Shown: in pieces, positions 29,926-32,381 of the stretch
Position numbering within the stretch: position 1 is the stretch's first letter
Layout of the letters: each line of letters starts with the position of its first letter
From: Chloroflexota bacterium
GTDB taxonomy: Bacteria > Chloroflexota > UBA11872 > UBA12225
DNA: 32,381 bases
Reading direction: 5' to 3'
Assembly: GCA_016199265.1 (NCBI GenBank)
Contig: JACQGX010000223.1
Span: 1 to 32,381, forward strand
The notes under the pieces: model-generated
Seen by the model: the letters and a program-made list of their open reading frames with translations, nothing else
Databases searched by the model: none
What the model was told of the DNA's origin: nothing
Position numbers and translations under genes: made by a program

Positions 29926-29943
29926 CCTGTACCCCTGCTGGCG

Positions 29944-31338
29944 TTACTTCCCGCCCGCCTTTGCCAGCACGGCGTTGCCGGCGGCGGTGGCCTGCTGCGC
30001 GCCGGTCTCCACCGACACCTTGCCGTTCCAGATGTCGTTGAGCGCCGCAGTGTACGCGGCGGTGAACTCGCCATACAGCGAAAAGTAGCGGAAGTCCAGC
30101 ACCGAATCCAGCATTTTGGCGAACACATTCATGTTCGCCGGCGGCGGGTCGGCGAAGGGGGACGTGGTGACCAGCTCACGCAAGGCGGGAGTATTGGCGC
30201 GGTCCCTCGCGATCAGCAACTGCACGTCCTTGCCGGCGAGGAACTGCACGACGGTAAAGGCCGCTTCGACGCGGGCGGTGCTGCCGGTCGGCCTGACGGT
30301 GATGCCGTTCGGCCCCTGGTTGAAGATCGCCGCGCGCTTGCCGGTTCTCGGCGACTTTGGCATGTGCATCAGGTCCCACTCGAACTTCCCCGCGAGCGTC
30401 GTCAGCCGGGCGCCGATGTTCTTTGATCCCCCCACCTCCATGCCTACGGCGCCGTCGTCGAAATTGACGCGCTTTCCCCCACTGGCCGGGGGCGGTGCCA
30501 AGGAACGGTCGCGCAGGAGCCGGTCGGCGACCCAGCGGAGCGCCTCCAGGGACTCCAGCGTATTGAGCAGCGTCTGCTTGAAGTCGGCGCTGATGTGGTG
30601 CCCGCCGTTGGCCACGAGGAACGGCAGAATGGTCCCTTGCGGGTTGGCCAGGTTGATCAGGAGCCCGTACTGGGCTTGTCCGTCCTCGTCCGCACTCGGC
30701 TTGCTCAGCTTCTTGGCCGAATCGGCCCAGTCGGTCCAGGTCCAGCTCTCGGCCGGCAGCGGAACGCCCATTCTTTGAAACAGCGTCTTGTTGAAGTACC
30801 AGGTATTGCCACCCACCTGGAACGGGAGATAGTAGAGCTTCGTCCCCACGGACCACACCGGATCGACATAGGTGAAGGTCTTGAGGTCGATCTTGGCCGT
30901 CTTGACGTACGGCGCGAGATCCACCAGCGCGCCGACATCTCTGTAGTGCGCCTGCGACAGCACATCAGGAGAGATGACATCGTCTTGTGTACCGGCCGCA
31001 AACATCGCGGCCAGTTTGTCCCGATAGTTGCCGCCGGCCAGGTCGGTGGTGTTCAGTGTAATGTTCGGGTACTTCTGGGCGAACAGGGTCAGCGCCTTGT
31101 CCATGATCTCAGCGCGCGGCTGGTTGCCCCCGGCAACGGTCCAATCGGTGCCATAGGAGACGGTAATGGGCGCCGCCGCCGGCGTGTCCGAGGGCCCAGT
31201 CCACGGCGGACGGCAGGCGGCGAACGAGGCGGCGCCTCCCGCCGCCATTGCCGTACCGAGCAACCCTACTCGTGCCGCCTGACGTCGAGTGTGGCGTGCC
31301 CGGCAACCGTGCCAAGACTGTCGGTCTATGCGCTCCAT
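29944..31338 (-). CDS. Sugar ABC transporter solute-binding lipoprotein (family 1)
   Basis: A 464-aa binding protein for uptake of a sugar or oligosaccharide. The signal region has a twin-arginine-like stretch (HTRRQAARVGLLG) followed by a hydrophobic part and lipobox SFAAC, giving Cys42 as the likely lipid-bearing residue. The mature part has typical family features: VSYGTDWTV, LTLFAQKYPNITLN, a KLYYLPFQVGGNTWYFNKTLF strand-helix unit, and PTGSTARVEAAFTVVQFLAG near the hinge. ATG 31338 has GAGGAG upstream. No permease or ATPase gene is in the window; its leftward neighbour is a convergent hydrolase, so it is an orphan here. A palindrome near the predicted transcript start suggests sugar-responsive repression. 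Confidence 0.9.
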   Translation of the reverse strand: MERIDRQSWHGCRARHTRRQAARVGLLGTAMAAGGAASFAACRPPWTGPSDTPAAAPITVSYGTDWTVAGGNQPRAEIMDKALTLFAQKYPNITLNTTDLAGGNYRDKLAAMFAAGTQDDVISPDVLSQAHYRDVGALVDLAPYVKTAKIDLKTFTYVDPVWSVGTKLYYLPFQVGGNTWYFNKTLFQRMGVPLPAESWTWTDWADSAKKLSKPSADEDGQAQYGLLINLANPQGTILPFLVANGGHHISADFKQTLLNTLESLEALRWVADRLLRDRSLAPPPASGGKRVNFDDGAVGMEVGGSKNIGARLTTLAGKFEWDLMHMPKSPRTGKRAAIFNQGPNGITVRPTGSTARVEAAFTVVQFLAGKDVQLLIARDRANTPALRELVTTSPFADPPPANMNVFAKMLDSVLDFRYFSLYGEFTAAYTAALNDIWNGKVSVETGAQQATAAGNAVLAKAGGK

Positions 31339-31361
31339 GTTGAACGGCTCCTCTCCCATCA

Positions 31362-31383
31362 CACTGGCCGGTCGCGGCCAGTG
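31362..31383. promoter_or_regulatory. 8-bp perfect inverted repeat before the binding-protein gene, candidate operator
   Basis: CACTGGCC-GGTCGC-GGCCAGTG. On the minus strand a TATATT (31396-31391) lies just upstream, so the palindrome would begin at about +1. The -35 is weak (TTGAGT at 15 bp). The position fits repression by a LacI- or ROK-type regulator, or a leader hairpin. Confidence 0.45.
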
Positions 31384-31448
31384 CCAGTGTAATATAGTGC
31401 GCATTCTACCACTCAATGTCACATTCTGTCATCCACGAGGGTGCAGCC

Positions 31449-31665
31449 GGGTGCCCGTCAGATTTTTGCGCCGCAGGTTTCCCCTCTCCCCCTGGCCCCC
31501 TCCCCCACAAAGGGGGGAGGGGGAATGGTGGTCCAAGCAGCGGTGGTGGCGCGAGGTGGGGACCGTTGGTCCCTCCACGGCGCACTCCCCTTTCCCTCCT
31601 GGGTGGGGGAAAGGGGCCGGGGGATAGAGGGGGAGCGGCCGGACGCAAGAATCTGACGGGCACCC
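31449..31665. mobile_element. Non-coding inverted element with 22-bp terminal repeats (MITE-like)
   Basis: GGGTGCCCGTCAGATTTTTGCG (31449-31470) is inverted at 31644-31665 with one mismatch. Inside each arm is a C-rich/G-rich hairpin (CCCCCTCCCCC...GGGGGGAGGGGG on the left, a looser inverted copy on the right). The 217-bp element therefore looks like two facing copies of one unit. There is no transposase frame; the ORF-track entries here are low-complexity shadows. AGCC precedes the left end, and AGCC occurs one base after the right end, a weak sign of target duplication. It could be a MITE or a large palindromic spacer repeat. Confidence 0.7.
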
Positions 31666-31680
31666 AAGCCGGCGCATCCT

Positions 31681-31710
31681 TTGGCATGGGTATGTGAGAA
31701 CTCATATAAT
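31681..31710 (+). promoter_or_regulatory. Toxin-antitoxin promoter with overlapping operator
   Basis: TTGGCA (31681-31686), an 18-bp spacer and TATAAT (31705-31710). The near-palindrome TATGTGAG-AA-CTCATATA (31691-31708, one mismatch) overlaps the spacer and -10, as expected for an operator bound by the antitoxin of the module. Confidence 0.65.
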
Positions 31711-32093
31711 TGGAGGGTCGTGTAAAGCCGCTTTTCTGGGTTGGCGAGAGCAAGGAGGCCCTGCTGGAGTTTCCGCGCGAGGTGCAGCGCGCCATGGGTC
31801 GTGCGCTCACAGTGGCACAGCGCGGCGGCAAGGATCTCCATGCGAAGCCGCTCAAAGGATTCGGCGGTGCCGGCGTGCTGGAGATCGTAGACGACCACGA
31901 GGGGGACACCTACCGCGCGATCTACACGGTCAGACTGGCAGACGTGGTGTACGTCTTGCACGCGTTTCAGAAGAAATCGAAGCGGGGGATAGCGACACCG
32001 AAGAAGGAGATCGACGTGATCAGGCGGCGTCTACGCGCCGCGGAGGAGCACTATGCCGCGTATCGTGAAGCACAGCACCGATCTCGTCCCTGA
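31710..32093 (+). CDS. HigB/Gp49-type toxin of a type II toxin-antitoxin module
   Basis: A RelE-superfamily toxin predicted to cut mRNA on the ribosome. The text KPLFWVGESKEALLEFP, HAKPLKGFGGAGVLEIV, YRAIYTVRLADVVYVLHAFQKKSKRGIATPKKEID is characteristic of the phage-Gp49-like HigB family. The C-terminus is helical and basic. The start is uncertain. Homologous proteins begin MKPLFWV, but the codon before KPL is GTA (31722). The track start is a TTG at 31710, which overlaps the -10 box. GGAGGG (31712-31717) lies a few bases before GTA. So either a rare start is used, the TTG is used from another promoter, or the start was damaged. The antitoxin start overlaps the toxin end by 41 bp. Confidence 0.85.
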   Translation: MEGRVKPLFWVGESKEALLEFPREVQRAMGRALTVAQRGGKDLHAKPLKGFGGAGVLEIVDDHEGDTYRAIYTVRLADVVYVLHAFQKKSKRGIATPKKEIDVIRRRLRAAEEHYAAYREAQHRSRP

Positions 32094-32381
32094 CCACGTG
32101 GACGACGTACCGATCGTACCCAGCAGCGGCAACATCTTCGCCGATCTGGGATTCGACCAACCCGAGCTGGAGCTAGCGAAGGCGCACCTCTCACACAAGA
32201 TCGCCATGGAGATTACGGCGCGCAAGCTGACGCAGCGCGCCGCGGCGGAGATCCTGGGCATTGACCAGCCGCGTGTGTCGCTGCTCGTCCGCGGGAAAAC
32301 CGGGCAGTTCTCTCTGGAGAAGCTCATCGAGTTCCTGGAACGGCTCAGTTACGACGTGCACATCGAAGCGACCCCTGCGCC
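32053..32381 (+). CDS. HigA-type XRE antitoxin, cut by window end
   Basis: Read directly from sequence because the ORF track omits it. It starts at ATG 32053 (MPRIVKHSTDLVPDH...) inside the toxin's last codons and is open to the window edge after 109 codons. A helix-turn-helix is visible in ARKLTQRAAAEILGIDQPRVSLLVRGK, followed by FSLEKLIEFLERLSYDVHIEA, as in the XRE antitoxins paired with Gp49-like toxins. It should neutralise the toxin and repress the promoter at 31681-31710. The C-terminus is probably missing only a few residues. Confidence 0.85.
   Translation, partial: MPRIVKHSTDLVPDHVDDVPIVPSSGNIFADLGFDQPELELAKAHLSHKIAMEITARKLTQRAAAEILGIDQPRVSLLVRGKTGQFSLEKLIEFLERLSYDVHIEATPA

Noticed and set aside
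31449-31665. Several overlapping ORFs on both strands inside the inverted element
   Set aside because: They are proline/glycine-rich translations of C/G-rich hairpins with no start signals.

Overview
The window is a GC-rich (roughly two-thirds G+C by eye) bacterial chromosome segment that mixes housekeeping genes with sugar and glycan metabolism genes. The gene set suggests a soil or sediment member of the Chloroflexota or a similar GC-rich phylum. The pointers are a PAC2 protein, a CxxC zinc-ribbon domain of the kind common there, a paired topoisomerase operon, Gfo/Idh/MocA and COG3964 enzymes, and spacers full of short repeats. This placement is an inference; no rRNA or other decisive marker is present.

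Layout. 1-3.1 kb: the edge of a leftward gene with its promoter, a sulfatase and a Gfo/Idh/MocA oxidoreductase. 3.4-6.7 kb: PAC2 protein, glycerophosphodiesterase, a small [2Fe-2S] protein, then two gene remnants (DUF1697 and an AfsR/NB-ARC-type regulator). 6.7-10.9 kb: a second Gfo/Idh/MocA enzyme, a divergent COG3964 amidohydrolase and an M23 peptidase. 11-15 kb: translation factor IF-3 fused to an N-terminal zinc ribbon, a CinA/PncC amidase, a divergent GHMP sugar kinase and sugar nucleotidyltransferase. 15-20 kb: a small helical protein and a type IIA topoisomerase operon (B then A). 20-24.6 kb: NagA-ROK kinase operon, an unknown coiled-coil protein, divergent RmlD, and a truncated oxidoreductase. 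24.6-27 kb: FtsH. 27-31.4 kb: a solute-binding-protein remnant, a beta-propeller glycosidase-like protein, an alpha/beta hydrolase and an intact sugar-binding lipoprotein. 31.4-32.4 kb: an inverted non-coding element and a HigBA-type toxin-antitoxin pair cut by the window end.

How the genes work together. The sulfatase, oxidoreductases, NagA, ROK kinase, glycosidase-like protein and solute-binding protein fit uptake and breakdown of decorated sugars. The GHMP kinase and nucleotidyltransferase, with RmlD elsewhere, fit nucleotide-sugar making. Sulfatase-maturing enzymes and ABC permeases are not in the window.

Most unusual points. First, almost every spacer carries a private short word repeated with a period of 7 bp (less often 8 or 11 bp), often touching a stop codon or lying just before a start codon that lacks a Shine-Dalgarno sequence, and often paired with an inverted copy. 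The clearest case is seven perfect 11-bp copies between the topoisomerase genes. Second, the zinc-ribbon/IF-3 fusion appears to start at a CTG codon behind a perfect AGGAGG, which fits IF-3 self-regulation through start-codon discrimination. Third, several gene remnants lie against these repeats.
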